This document shows positions 34,068 to 44,297 of a DNA stretch of 64,000 bases, one piece after another. Source of the DNA: Sphingobacteriaceae bacterium (GTDB lineage: Bacteria > Bacteroidota > Bacteroidia > Sphingobacteriales > Sphingobacteriaceae); NCBI GenBank assembly GCA_017745075.1, contig JAGIAD010000006.1:186001-250000 (forward strand). The letters run 5' to 3'. The notes below the pieces were generated by a model. It had not been told where the DNA came from, searched no databases, and saw only the letters and a list, made by a program, of their open reading frames with translations. Position numbers and translations under genes: made by a program. The first letter of the stretch is position 1. Each line of letters begins with the position of its first letter.

Positions 34068-35747
34068 TTAACTTAATTTTTTATACCTGATGCGTTTTGG
34101 TGTAACATCACCTAAACGTTTTTTACGGTTTTCTTCATAGTCTGAATAATTACCTTCAAAGAAATAAACTTCTGAGTTACCTTCAAAAGCGAGGATGTGT
34201 GTACAGATCCTATCGAGGAACCACCTGTCGTGACTGATCACCACGGCACAACCGCCAAAGTTTTCCAGTGCTTCTTCCAAAGCGCGTAAGGTATTAACAT
34301 CGATATCGTTGGTAGGCTCATCCAGTAAAAGTACATTGGCACCTTTTTTTAGCGTAATGGCCAAATGTACGCGGTTACGTTCACCTCCTGAAAGCACACC
34401 AACCTTTTTCTGCTGATCGCCACCGTTGAAGTTGAATTTGGAAACATAGGCACGTCCGTTAACCGCCTTGTTGCCTAACTGAATGTTATCTAAACCATCG
34501 GTAATGTTTTCATACACGGTTTTATCGGCATCCAGGTCGTTATGCATCTGATCTACATAACCCAGTTCTACCGTTTCGCCAACGCGGAAAGTACCTGCAT
34601 CAGCTTCTTCCTGCCCGGTAATTAAACGGAACAAAGTGGTTTTACCCGCGCCGTTTGGCCCGATGATACCAACAATACCTGCCGGAGGCAGCGAGAAATT
34701 TAAATTATCGAATAAAACTTTATCGCCATAGGCCTTGGTAACGTTTGTGGCTTCGATTACCACATTACCTAAACGTGGGCCCGGAGGGATGAAGAGTTCC
34801 AGTTTTTCTTCTCTTTCTCTTCCGTCTTCAGAAGCTAATTTATCATAGTTGGCAATACGGGCTTTCGATTTTGCATGTCGTGCCTTAGGCGCCATACGTA
34901 CCCATTCGAGCTCACGCTCTAAAGTTTTCTGGCGCTTGCTTTCGGTTTTTTCTTCCTGTGCCAAACGTTTCGCTTTCTGGTCTAGCCAGCTGCTGTAATT
35001 TCCTTTCCACGGAATGCCTTCGCCACGGTCTAACTCTAGAATCCATCCGGCAACATTATCAAGGAAATATCTATCGTGGGTAACTGCAATAACCGTTCCT
35101 TCGTAATTTTGCAGGAATTGCTCTAACCAATCGATACTTTCGGCATCCAGGTGGTTGGTAGGCTCATCCAGTAATAATACATCAGGATGTTGAAGCAATA
35201 AACGGCACATGGCAACGCGGCGGCGCTCACCACCTGATAGTACGCTGATTTTTGTTTCAGGATCCGGGCAGCGCAATGCATCCATGGCCCTTTCCAGTTT
35301 CGAATCGATTTCCCAGGCACCCAATGAATCAATTTTATCCTGAAGCTCACCCTGTCTGGCCATTAATTTATCCATCTTATCAGGGTCAGAATAGTTTTCC
35401 TCCAAACCGAAGGCTTCGTTTACCTCTTCGTATTCTTTTAAAATGGCCGTTACTTCGGCAACGCCTTCTTCAACTACTTCGCGTACGGTTTTTTCGGGAT
35501 CGAGGATAGGTTCCTGTGCCAGATAACCAACAGAGTAACCTGGTGAGAAAACCACTTCACCCTGGTAAGATTTATCCAAACCGGCAATGATTTTTAAAAG
35601 CGATGATTTACCCGAACCGTTTAAACCGATCACCCCGATTTTGGCCCCGTAAAAGAAAGAAAGGTAAATATTTTTTAAAACCTGTTTTTGTGGCGGGTAA
35701 ATTTTATTTACACCGGCCATTGAAAAGATTATTTTCTCGTCAGACAT
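34068..35747 (-). CDS. ettA: ABC-F translation factor EttA
   Basis: A 559-residue soluble protein with two ABC ATPase domains and no membrane part; EttA binds the ribosomal E site and gates the first peptide bond according to ATP level. Domain 1 has Walker A GLNGSGKSS, signature LSGGERRRVAM and Walker B LLLDEPTNHLD. The linker with the tRNA-contacting arm contains VRMAPKARHAKSKARI, typical of EttA. Domain 2 has GPNGAGKTT, LSGGERNRVH and LLLDEPTNDID. The length and the C-terminus DVTPKRIRYKKL match EttA. Monocistronic. Confidence 0.95.
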   Translation of the reverse strand: MSDEKIIFSMAGVNKIYPPQKQVLKNIYLSFFYGAKIGVIGLNGSGKSSLLKIIAGLDKSYQGEVVFSPGYSVGYLAQEPILDPEKTVREVVEEGVAEVTAILKEYEEVNEAFGLEENYSDPDKMDKLMARQGELQDKIDSLGAWEIDSKLERAMDALRCPDPETKISVLSGGERRRVAMCRLLLQHPDVLLLDEPTNHLDAESIDWLEQFLQNYEGTVIAVTHDRYFLDNVAGWILELDRGEGIPWKGNYSSWLDQKAKRLAQEEKTESKRQKTLERELEWVRMAPKARHAKSKARIANYDKLASEDGREREEKLELFIPPGPRLGNVVIEATNVTKAYGDKVLFDNLNFSLPPAGIVGIIGPNGAGKTTLFRLITGQEEADAGTFRVGETVELGYVDQMHNDLDADKTVYENITDGLDNIQLGNKAVNGRAYVSKFNFNGGDQQKKVGVLSGGERNRVHLAITLKKGANVLLLDEPTNDIDVNTLRALEEALENFGGCAVVISHDRWFLDRICTHILAFEGNSEVYFFEGNYSDYEENRKKRLGDVTPKRIRYKKLS

Positions 35748-36440
35748 GTTGTTCTTTATGTTAGCTTATTTAAAGGCATTTTTCTTTGAAACGTGATTTC
35801 GTAGGGGTTTATAATGCTAAACCATATATGAGTTTATGGGTCTGCAAATCAAACCATATATCCATCCCAGCTCCAAAGCGGCAATGCTCAGACCGGGTAC
35901 AAAGATAAAAACAACAGGGCCATTACAAAATGTTTGTGAGTATATGATAATTTTTGATAATGGCTGGATCATCATTTTTAACAAAGTATTATAACCACTT
36001 GCTGTATTCTGCAAAACTTCATGCGTTAGCTATAATTTTTTTCGAAAAAAATAAACGTTACTTAAACGTTTTAATTGGATAAAAAATGTTTAATTGAGCA
36101 CCTGACAGGGTTTTCATATTAATTTGGCCCCTAAAAATTACCATATTGCCCCTCACTCAGATAGGGATTTTAATAGTTAATTTGTTGCAACCAGCCAAAT
36201 ATAATAATGCACATATGAAGAAAACCAAACTATTAAAAACATTGGAATAACATCTGTTTATAGTTACCCCTATAATAGATGATTTTGCCTAATTTATCAT
36301 CAAGCTCTTTCACTAACTAGAAAAGCTTTCAGCTGAGTTTTGCAAAGTAGGTATATCTGCCATCATAAGGTTTGACCATATGGTGATTGGTATGCTCATG
36401 AATAAACTAATCAACAAACAATTTCAACTAAAATCAAAAA
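35748..36440. other. Long intergenic region upstream of susC
   Basis: This 693-bp gap separates divergent ettA and susC. The first 270 bp contain open frames that look like chance. From about 36030 on it is AT-rich with repeated AACGTT words and ends in AATCAACAAACAATTTCAAC just before the susC ATG. No sigma/anti-sigma genes, hybrid sensor or AraC-type regulator gene is present, so control of the SusC/D locus cannot be read here. Confidence 0.4.
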
Positions 36441-39400
36441 ATGAGAAAAATCTACAAAAAGAATGTCCTGATTTCAGGCTGCCTATTTTTCCGTGGAGGC
36501 GTATTCCGAACGCTGCTCAGTATGCTGTTATTTTTGGGCATAGGCTTTTCGGCCTCAGCTCAGAATGAAGTAACGGTAAAAGGGGTGGTCAAAGATACTT
36601 TGGGCGGATTACCAGGGGTAAACGTAAAAGTTTCTGGAACAAGCCGCGGAATTTCTACAGATGATCTGGGAAGATACACTATAAAAGTAGCCCGTTCCGG
36701 TAAATTGCTTTTTTCCCTGGTAGGTTACAAAGCACAAACCAAGGCTGTCGCTGATTATGAAAAGTCTGGTGATGGAAGTTATATCATTAATGTGGTGTTA
36801 AAACCTGATGCCAATTCCCTTCAGGATGTTGCCGTAGTTGGTTTCGGTACACAGAAGAAGCAGAGTGTAATCAGTTCAATTACCTCCATTAATCCAAAGG
36901 AGTTGAAAGGACCAACCAGTAACCTGACCACGATGCTGGCTGGTAGGGTGGCTGGTATGATCGCCTATCAACGTAGCGGTGAACCCGGGGCAGATAACGC
37001 GTCGTTTTTTATCAGGGGATTAGGCAGTTTCGGTGCCGGTAAGCAGGATCCGTTAATTTTGATTGATGGTGTGGAATCCACTCAAAATGACATGGCCCGT
37101 TTACAACCCGATGATATTGCTTCATTTAACGTATTGAAGGATGCAACAGCTGCCGCGGTTTATGGCGCCAGGGGTGCAAACGGTGTGCTTTTGATTTTAA
37201 CAAAGGCAGGGCAGGCCGGAGAAACCAAGTATTTTTTTCGTGCTGAAACTTCATTATCCGGCAATACCAGAAATTTCAAATTCGCAGATAATGTTACCTA
37301 CATGAAGCAGGCAAACGAAGCCGCTTTAACCAGGAGCAGGCTGGCAATATTACCTTACCTGCAAACCAAAATTGATGCTACTGCTGCTGGTGATAATCCG
37401 CTTTTATATCCAAATAATAACTGGATCAAAGAGTTAATTAAAGACTATACGTTTAACCAGCGTTATAATATGAACGTAACAGGTGGTGGTAGTAAAGCGA
37501 GTTATTACATTTCAGGTACTTATAATATTGATAACGGGGTATTGAAGGTGGCTGATCTCAATAATTTTAACAGTAACATTAAGCTAAGAAATTATTCAAT
37601 AAGATCTACGGTTAATATTAACCTAACCAATACCACTGAAGCTATTGTAAGGGTTTACGGCCAGTTTGATGATTACAGAGGGCCGGTAGGAGGTTTCGAT
37701 AGCAACGGAAATAAAATCAACGGCGGTCAGAAAATTTTTAACCAGGCACTGTGGTCAAATCCGGTGATGTTCCCGGCAGTTTATCCTGCAAGCTACCAGC
37801 CTTACGCTAAACATCCTTTATTTGGTAACGCTATTTCTCCTAGTGGATCACTTTATATCAATCCTTACGCAGAAATGGTGAAAGGGTATCAGGATAACAA
37901 CTCTTCAACCTTACAAACACAGATTGAGCTTAAACAAGATTTGAAAAGCTTACTGCCAGGTTTAAGTGCGCGAATGATGTCTTATGTAATCCGGTATTCC
38001 TATTTTGATATTGCGCGAAATTATAATCCTTTTTATTATTCTGCTATTCCTAATCCGGCAGGCGGAGATTTTATACTGAACTTATTAAATAGTGGCGCAC
38101 CTCCCACCTATGGCCTTACCGGAACAGAATATCTGAATTATTCTGAAGGAACTAAAAGTTTGAACTCTACTTTTTACACAGAAGTAGCGGTAAATTACAA
38201 CCATACTTTTAGCGAAAAACATGCGGTAACCGGCATGTTGATCACCAATATGAGAAATTATCTGGCCGCAAATGCCGGAAGTCTTCAGTTGTCACTGCCA
38301 TCTCGTAACCAGGGCGTGTCTGGGCGTGCAACTTATGGATATGATAACCGTTATCTGGCAGAATTCAACTTTGGTTATAACGGATCGGAGCGTTTTGCTG
38401 CAAATAACCGTTTTGGTTTCTTCCCATCTTTTGGTTTGGGGTATCTGATCTCAAATGAAAAATTCTTCAAACCGTTGAGCAAAGTATTAAGCAATGTAAA
38501 ATTAAGGGCCACTTATGGGATAACCGGTAATGACCAGATTGGAAGAACTCAGGATCGTTTCTTCTATCTTTCAGAGGTAAACATGAATAACGGAACTTTT
38601 GGTGCAACATTCGGGGAGAATAACTTTTATTATAAAGATGGTATCTCAATTTCTCGTTATGCCAATCCTTTAATCACATGGGAAAAATCCAAGCAACTCA
38701 ATTTTGGTCTGGATATGACCCTGTTCGATGCATTAAGCCTCAATATTGATGTGTATAAACAAAACCGCTCAAATATTTTAACTGATAGGGTGTATGTACC
38801 AAGTACCATGGGACTTCAGGCAGCAGTTAAGGCGAATACAAACGAGATGGAAAGCAGGGGAGTTGACTTTTCGGCTAACTACAACAAGTCTTTTGGAAAC
38901 AGCATGTATCTGCAATTAAGAGGTAACCTTACTTACGCTACCAATAAAGTTTTAATCAACGATGAGCCTGCTTATAATGCAAATGAGGCATACCGTACAC
39001 GTGTAGGATTGCCAAGCACACAAGCTTTCGGATATATCGCAGAAAGGTTGTTTGTTGATGATGCTGAAGCCAAAAATTCACCTGTACAATTTGCAGGTAA
39101 GCCCGGACTTGATTACGGTGGTGGCGATATCAAATACAGGGATGTAAATGGCGACGGTGTGATATCAGAAGCAGATGCCGTACCTATTGGATTGCCGCAG
39201 TCGCCAGAAATAGTTTACGGTTTTGGAGGAACATTTGGCTTTAAAGGTTTTGATATTTCTGCCTTTTTCCAAGGTTCTGCCCGTTCATCATTCTTCATCA
39301 ATCCACAAAATATTTCCCCTTTTGTTTTTAACGGAGGTTCACAAAATGGTCTTCTTGAGGTGATTGCAAATAGCCACTGGAGTGAAGAGAATCGTGATAT

Positions 39401-39692
39401 ATATGCATTTTGGCCGCGTTTGAGCGATAAATTTATCGCTAATAATAATCAGACCTCAACCTGGTGGATGCGTAACGGGTCATTTTTAAGATTAAAAACA
39501 GTAGAGCTCGGTTATAATCTTCCAACCAGAATCCAAAACAAATTTGGAATCAGGGCTACCCGGTTTTATGTAAATGCCAGTAACCTTGCCGCCTTTAGCT
39601 CATTTAAATTATGGGACGTGGAAATGGGTGGAAACGGTTTAGGTTACCCTGTACAAACGGTATACAATTTAGGTGTGAGTTTAAGTTTTTAA
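36441..39692 (+). CDS. SusC/RagA-family TonB-dependent outer-membrane transporter
   Basis: A 1083-residue outer-membrane importer that pairs with SusD to take up a glycan or peptide. Order: long signal peptide (to about 40, GFSASAQ), carboxypeptidase regulatory-like domain (about 45-125), plug (about 130-250) with VVGFGTQKKQSVISSI, FFIRGLGSFGAG, DPLILIDGVES and ATAAAVYGARGANGVLLI, then a 22-strand barrel ending NLGVSLSF. No N-terminal STN signalling domain is present, so it should not act through an anti-sigma factor. The susD gene begins 20 bp downstream. Confidence 0.95.
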   Translation: MRKIYKKNVLISGCLFFRGGVFRTLLSMLLFLGIGFSASAQNEVTVKGVVKDTLGGLPGVNVKVSGTSRGISTDDLGRYTIKVARSGKLLFSLVGYKAQTKAVADYEKSGDGSYIINVVLKPDANSLQDVAVVGFGTQKKQSVISSITSINPKELKGPTSNLTTMLAGRVAGMIAYQRSGEPGADNASFFIRGLGSFGAGKQDPLILIDGVESTQNDMARLQPDDIASFNVLKDATAAAVYGARGANGVLLILTKAGQAGETKYFFRAETSLSGNTRNFKFADNVTYMKQANEAALTRSRLAILPYLQTKIDATAAGDNPLLYPNNNWIKELIKDYTFNQRYNMNVTGGGSKASYYISGTYNIDNGVLKVADLNNFNSNIKLRNYSIRSTVNINLTNTTEAIVRVYGQFDDYRGPVGGFDSNGNKINGGQKIFNQALWSNPVMFPAVYPASYQPYAKHPLFGNAISPSGSLYINPYAEMVKGYQDNNSSTLQTQIELKQDLKSLLPGLSARMMSYVIRYSYFDIARNYNPFYYSAIPNPAGGDFILNLLNSGAPPTYGLTGTEYLNYSEGTKSLNSTFYTEVAVNYNHTFSEKHAVTGMLITNMRNYLAANAGSLQLSLPSRNQGVSGRATYGYDNRYLAEFNFGYNGSERFAANNRFGFFPSFGLGYLISNEKFFKPLSKVLSNVKLRATYGITGNDQIGRTQDRFFYLSEVNMNNGTFGATFGENNFYYKDGISISRYANPLITWEKSKQLNFGLDMTLFDALSLNIDVYKQNRSNILTDRVYVPSTMGLQAAVKANTNEMESRGVDFSANYNKSFGNSMYLQLRGNLTYATNKVLINDEPAYNANEAYRTRVGLPSTQAFGYIAERLFVDDAEAKNSPVQFAGKPGLDYGGGDIKYRDVNGDGVISEADAVPIGLPQSPEIVYGFGGTFGFKGFDISAFFQGSARSSFFINPQNISPFVFNGGSQNGLLEVIANSHWSEENRDIYAFWPRLSDKFIANNNQTSTWWMRNGSFLRLKTVELGYNLPTRIQNKFGIRATRFYVNASNLAAFSSFKLWDVEMGGNGLGYPVQTVYNLGVSLSF

Positions 39693-39712
39693 AGATTGTT
39701 AAAGAAAATACA

Positions 39713-41698
39713 ATGAAAAATACCGAAATATTATTTCAAAATAAAAAGAAGCCTGGTTTAATGGGATTTGCCTCCATTCTAATGCTAAGTTTAGTTTTAT
39801 TGGGTTCATGTAAAAAGTATCTGGATATTGTTCCTGATAACGTGGCCACAATAGACAATGCATTTACCTTAAGGAGTGAGGCAGAAAAGTATTTATTTAC
39901 CTGTTATTCCTTTTTGCCTAAAGATGGCGAACCTTTATATAACATGGGTTTCATGGCAGGAGATGAAATCTGGTCGAATATAGAAGAACGTGAGTTTATT
40001 TCTTATGGTTGGCGCATTGCGAGGGGTAGCCAGAATGCTGACAATCCGTTAATGGATGCCTGGAACGGACGTTATCAGGGAGGAGGAAATGGTGATAACT
40101 TTGGTTTATACAGAGCGATCAGAACGTGTAATATTTTCTTGGAAAATGTACAGGATCAAACCAAAGTTCCGGATCTTAAATTGGATGAAAGACAGCGCTG
40201 GATTGCGGAAGTAAAATTTTTAAAAGCATACTATAACTTTTTGCTACTTCGTATGTATGGCCCGATTCCAATTGTAGATAAAAACCTGGATCTTGATGCG
40301 TCTGTCGATGAAGTAAGAATTAAAAGAATGCCTTTTGATGACTGCGTGAATTATGTGAATAATTTATTGGATGAAGCTATTACAAACTTACCGGTGATTA
40401 TTACTGACAGAACCAATGAGCTGGGGCGTATTACCAAACCGATTGCACTTGCAATTAAGGCTAGGTTGCTGCTGACTGCTGCAAGTCCTTTATTTAACGG
40501 AAATACAGATTACGCAGGTTTCAGGGATAAAGACGGGGTTGCACTTTTTAATACGACCTACGATGCCAATAAGTGGATAAAAGCCAGGGATGCGGCGAAA
40601 GCTGCGGTAGATGCAGCCGAAAGCGCAGGATTTAAATTATATCAATTTCCAGGATCTCAGTTTAAATTGTCTGACTCTACACTGAGGGAGCTTACGATAA
40701 GAGGTGCATTAACCGAAAGGGTTGCTCAAAATTCTGAGCATGTTTGGGCTAACCCCAATAGTCTGTCATCATTTATGCAACAGGTGGCGATGCCTCGTTT
40801 AATGAAAGGTTCAGATCCAATTCCGGTAGGATTAGCCAGACAACAGCTGGCTCCTCCTATTAAAATTGCAGAAATGTTCTATACGCGGAACGGTGTGCCG
40901 ATCAACGAAGATAAAATGCTCGATTTCAGTAACCGTTATACCATCAGGAAAGCAGTAAAAGCAGAGCGTTTTTATATCAAAGAAGGATACAATACTGCAA
41001 GATTAAACTTTGACAGAGAGCCACGTTTTTATGCCGATTTAGCATTCGACGGTGCTACCTGGTACAAATATGACAGCCCTTCAGGTTCTGATGAAAACAC
41101 CTATACGGTTGAAGCCAAATCAACGCAATTAGCCGGAGCAAATAACTTTGGCTGGTACAATGAAACCGGCTATTTTGTTAAGAAAGTTGTGGATTGGAAT
41201 ATGTCGCAAAGTAACAGCGGGGCAACCTACAGAACTTATGCATGGCCGGAGGTTCGTTTAGCAGATTTATATTTGATGTATGCGGAGGCACTAAATGAGA
41301 CTTTATCAAGCCCTTCTTCAGATGTATACACTTATATTAATAAAATCAGAACCAGGGCAGGTTTACAAAGTGTAGAAACATCATGGACAAATTATTCAAC
41401 TAATCCATCAAAATATACCACTAAAGATGGTATGCGTCAGATCATTCAACAAGAACGTTTAATTGAAATGGCTTTTGAAGGTAGCCGCTATTGGGATATC
41501 AGAAGGTGGAAACGTGCAGCCGAAATGTTTAATCAGCCTATTACTGCGTGGAGTGTAAACCAGCCTGATGAGCAGTCTTATTACCGTGTAAGGACGGTAT
41601 TAAATCAGAATTTTATAGCGCCGAGGGATTATTTGTGGCCAATCAGAACATATGATTTGACAGTTAACCCTAATCTGGTACAAAACCCTGGATGGTAA
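39713..41698 (+). CDS. SusD/RagB-family outer-membrane nutrient-binding lipoprotein
   Basis: A 661-residue lipoprotein that forms the lid of the SusC channel. Lipobox LLGSC (Cys33), then KKYLDIVPDNVATIDNAF, the usual start of the SusD N-terminal domain with TPR-like helices. The C-terminal domain has EVRLADLYLMYAEALNE, INKIRTRAGL, QERLIEMAFEGSRYWDIRRW, and ends YLWPIRTYDLTVNPNLVQNPGW, all diagnostic. Somewhat longer than the typical 500-600 residues. ATG 39713 is used; the longer frame from 39611 overlaps susC and lacks a signal. Confidence 0.95.
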   Translation: MKNTEILFQNKKKPGLMGFASILMLSLVLLGSCKKYLDIVPDNVATIDNAFTLRSEAEKYLFTCYSFLPKDGEPLYNMGFMAGDEIWSNIEEREFISYGWRIARGSQNADNPLMDAWNGRYQGGGNGDNFGLYRAIRTCNIFLENVQDQTKVPDLKLDERQRWIAEVKFLKAYYNFLLLRMYGPIPIVDKNLDLDASVDEVRIKRMPFDDCVNYVNNLLDEAITNLPVIITDRTNELGRITKPIALAIKARLLLTAASPLFNGNTDYAGFRDKDGVALFNTTYDANKWIKARDAAKAAVDAAESAGFKLYQFPGSQFKLSDSTLRELTIRGALTERVAQNSEHVWANPNSLSSFMQQVAMPRLMKGSDPIPVGLARQQLAPPIKIAEMFYTRNGVPINEDKMLDFSNRYTIRKAVKAERFYIKEGYNTARLNFDREPRFYADLAFDGATWYKYDSPSGSDENTYTVEAKSTQLAGANNFGWYNETGYFVKKVVDWNMSQSNSGATYRTYAWPEVRLADLYLMYAEALNETLSSPSSDVYTYINKIRTRAGLQSVETSWTNYSTNPSKYTTKDGMRQIIQQERLIEMAFEGSRYWDIRRWKRAAEMFNQPITAWSVNQPDEQSYYRVRTVLNQNFIAPRDYLWPIRTYDLTVNPNLVQNPGW

Positions 41699-41723
41699 AA
41701 TTATCATTAATCAATAGAAAAAT

Positions 41724-42923
41724 ATGAAAAAGATTAATAAACTATTTTTTTTGGTGCTATCGATGATGATAGTATCATTTATAGGATGTAAGCAGGATGA
41801 ACTCAAACCATTAGAAAAGAATGAAACGCCACCAGGGCAGGTTTCTAACATTACAGTAGAGAATGGTCCGGCAAATGCAAAAATTAGCTATAGCTTGCCT
41901 GCAGATAAAGATTTACTTTATGTTAAAGCTGTATACAAATTAGCAAACGGTACGGAGGCAGAAGTTAAATCATCTTATTATAATAACAGTCTATTGGTAG
42001 AAGGCTTTGGCGATACCAATGAGCATGAAGTTATGGTTTACGCAGTAAACAGAAGTGAGGTCGCTTCAGCGCCAACAATTGTTAAAATCAAACCTTTGGA
42101 AAACCCGATTAAAGGAGTATTCAGGAACTTAAAAGTGATACCTGATTTTGCAGGCATTAACTTTACTTCAAGCAATCCGGCCAAAGCAGATTTATCAATT
42201 GAGGTAATGATCATGAAAAATGGTAAATATGAATCGCTGGGTAAAAACATATATACCTCTGCGGCAGATATTAACCAGTCAATTCGTGGTTTGGATACCA
42301 TTGCGAGTAAATTTGCCATTACCATTCGCGACAGGTGGTTAAATTATAGTGATACCTTATATACTACATTAAAGCCGCTATACGAAACAGCGCTTTCTAA
42401 ATCACTGTATAAAGCATTAAAACTTCCTACAGATGCCGTACAGACCTACACTTCAACTGCATTGGAAAATATGTGGGATAATAACTTTATCGACTGGCCA
42501 AGGTGCTCACTTACAGATGTAACCCAGATAACACCACAATGGGTAACGTTTGACATCGGAAAACCGGCCATTTTAAGCAGAATTGTAGTGTGGAATTACC
42601 CTGAATATCTAAATGCAGGAAGGATGTACTACTATGGCGGAAATTTAAAAGATTTTGAAATCTGGGCATCAGATAACCCTCCTGCTGATGGTAGTTTTAA
42701 CAATTGGGTAATGATCGGATCATATAAATCTACCAAACCGTCTGGTAGCGCTTATGGGGTGCAAACATCAGAAGATTATGCCTTTGCCAATGCCGGTATC
42801 AGTTATACTTTCGGTGCTGTTGCCAAAAAATTCCGTTATCTGCGCATTAAATCTAATAAAAACTGGCAGGGCACAACTTTTCAGTCCATTTCTGAAATTC
42901 AATGTTATGGAGATCCGCGATAG
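41724..42923 (+). CDS. Surface lipoprotein with DUF4959/DUF5126/DUF5000-like domains (SusE position)
   Basis: A 399-residue lipoprotein (lipobox IGC, Cys22). Three parts: a fibronectin-like N-terminal domain (about 35-130; PGQVSNITVENGPANAKISY), a middle beta-sandwich (about 130-220), and a C-terminal discoidin-like (F5/8 type C) domain with WPRCSLTD, PQWVTFDIGKPAILSRIVVW, LKDFEIWASDNPP and KKFRYLRIKSNKNW. This matches the Bacteroidota DUF4959-DUF5126-DUF5000 set found right after SusD; it should be a surface glycan-binding protein. Fourth position in the locus is taken by another DUF protein. Confidence 0.85.
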   Translation: MKKINKLFFLVLSMMIVSFIGCKQDELKPLEKNETPPGQVSNITVENGPANAKISYSLPADKDLLYVKAVYKLANGTEAEVKSSYYNNSLLVEGFGDTNEHEVMVYAVNRSEVASAPTIVKIKPLENPIKGVFRNLKVIPDFAGINFTSSNPAKADLSIEVMIMKNGKYESLGKNIYTSAADINQSIRGLDTIASKFAITIRDRWLNYSDTLYTTLKPLYETALSKSLYKALKLPTDAVQTYTSTALENMWDNNFIDWPRCSLTDVTQITPQWVTFDIGKPAILSRIVVWNYPEYLNAGRMYYYGGNLKDFEIWASDNPPADGSFNNWVMIGSYKSTKPSGSAYGVQTSEDYAFANAGISYTFGAVAKKFRYLRIKSNKNWQGTTFQSISEIQCYGDPR

Positions 42924-42944
42924 TGATTTAAGTTTCATTTAAAA

Positions 42945-44165
42945 ATGATAAAGATGAATAATTATAAATCTAGAAAATATAGAAAGTTAACTGTTTCTGC
43001 CTTGCTTATATGTGTTGCAGGTGTTTACAGTGCCTGTACCAAACAGGATGATTTTAAGAAATTTGTGGCAGGTGGAGAAATTTCTTATACAGGTAAGCTG
43101 GATTCTGTGAAAATGTATTCCGGTGATTCGAGAGTAGTGTTAAAAGGACTTTTTCTGGCAGATCCTAAAGTGGTAAGTTGTAAAGTATTTTGGAACAACA
43201 AAAAAGATTCAATAGTAATCCCTGTTGTGAAAAAAAATATTGTAGATACACTTAATTACTCTATACCCATCAGTACAGAAGGTTTGCAGAATTTTACTAT
43301 ATATACTTATGATAAAGCGGGTAATAAATCTATTCCGGTGTATGCAAATGCCAGATCTTATGGGGATCGTTATAAAGCTTCGTTAAGTAACCGAGGTATT
43401 TCCACAGCGGTTAAAGGAACAGATGGCAACGCAACCATCCAATGGTTAGGTATGGATAAATTAACCGGTGTTTTTACAACTGAGCTTCAGTATACCAATT
43501 CAAGCAATACTCTGGTTACGGTTAGAACGCCAATTGATTCTACCAAAACAATCCTTAAAAATTACAAGAGTGGTTCAACATTTAAGTACCGTACTTTGTT
43601 TCTGCCAGATACAAATTGCGTAGATACTTTTAAAGTAGCTTATTCAGCCAATCTCTCCGTGGATGAAGATATGACAAGCTTATTGTCTAATACCGGGCCA
43701 TTTGTAAGAGCTACTTACGACGGATCAAGATGGGGAACATTAGCAGGATGGACCACCAGTGCAGGTGCAAAGAATATCAACAATAATCAATACGGTGGAT
43801 ATGAGTTAAGAAGTGGCGTTGGTGTATTATCTTTCGAATCCGGCTGGGGAATCAATACGCCTGTTACCAATGGTCTTATTTATCAAACCATTACATTGCC
43901 TGCAGGCAGATATACTTTTAGGTTATCTGGTATTGATCAGAATAGTGGAGGATCTAGGTATATTGCTGTAGCTGCCGGTAACACCTTACCTAATGTAACT
44001 GATATCCCGGCGGCAGCTATTGCATATGCTAATATCGCTGATGGTGAATTAAATTTTTCACTTACGCAACAAACTACTGTATCAATAGGTTTCGCGGTAT
44101 CCATAGATAATTCTGGCCAATATATAAAAGTTAAAACTGTCAAATTATTGAAATGGGCTAAATAA
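42945..44165 (+). CDS. Surface lipoprotein with DUF4998/DUF5013-like domains
   Basis: A 406-residue lipoprotein (lipobox YSAC, Cys31). The N-terminal half (about 45-230; GKLDSVKMYSGDSRVVLKGL) resembles DUF4998 and the C-terminal half (about 255-405; GTLAGWTTSAGAKNINNNQY, IYQTITLPAGRYTFRLSGID) resembles DUF5013, a jelly-roll carbohydrate-binding-like fold. It is 21 bp after the previous gene and ends at a strong terminator, closing the susCD operon. It probably contributes to ligand capture at the cell surface. A second start, ATG 42954, is possible. Confidence 0.8.
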   Translation: MIKMNNYKSRKYRKLTVSALLICVAGVYSACTKQDDFKKFVAGGEISYTGKLDSVKMYSGDSRVVLKGLFLADPKVVSCKVFWNNKKDSIVIPVVKKNIVDTLNYSIPISTEGLQNFTIYTYDKAGNKSIPVYANARSYGDRYKASLSNRGISTAVKGTDGNATIQWLGMDKLTGVFTTELQYTNSSNTLVTVRTPIDSTKTILKNYKSGSTFKYRTLFLPDTNCVDTFKVAYSANLSVDEDMTSLLSNTGPFVRATYDGSRWGTLAGWTTSAGAKNINNNQYGGYELRSGVGVLSFESGWGINTPVTNGLIYQTITLPAGRYTFRLSGIDQNSGGSRYIAVAAGNTLPNVTDIPAAAIAYANIADGELNFSLTQQTTVSIGFAVSIDNSGQYIKVKTVKLLKWAK

Positions 44166-44171
44166 TTTTAT

Positions 44172-44202
44172 CACCCTAAGCTTAATTGCTTAGGGTGTTT
44201 TT
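44172..44202 (+). terminator. Terminator of the susCD operon
   Basis: CACCCTAAGC pairs perfectly with GCTTAGGGTG across TTAATT and is followed by TTTTTA, 7 nt after the stop. Confidence 0.9.
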
Positions 44203-44297
44203 ATTCAGAATTTCTTTAGCAAACATAGAAACAAGCCTTTAATTCTTGATTCTGGCCCGCTATTGCCTAAATTTTTTCCTCACTAAATAACGACCAA

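Noticed and set aside
35817..36014. 65-codon minus-strand frame upstream of ettA
   Set aside because: No start context, no conserved pattern and weak coding character; treated as intergenic.
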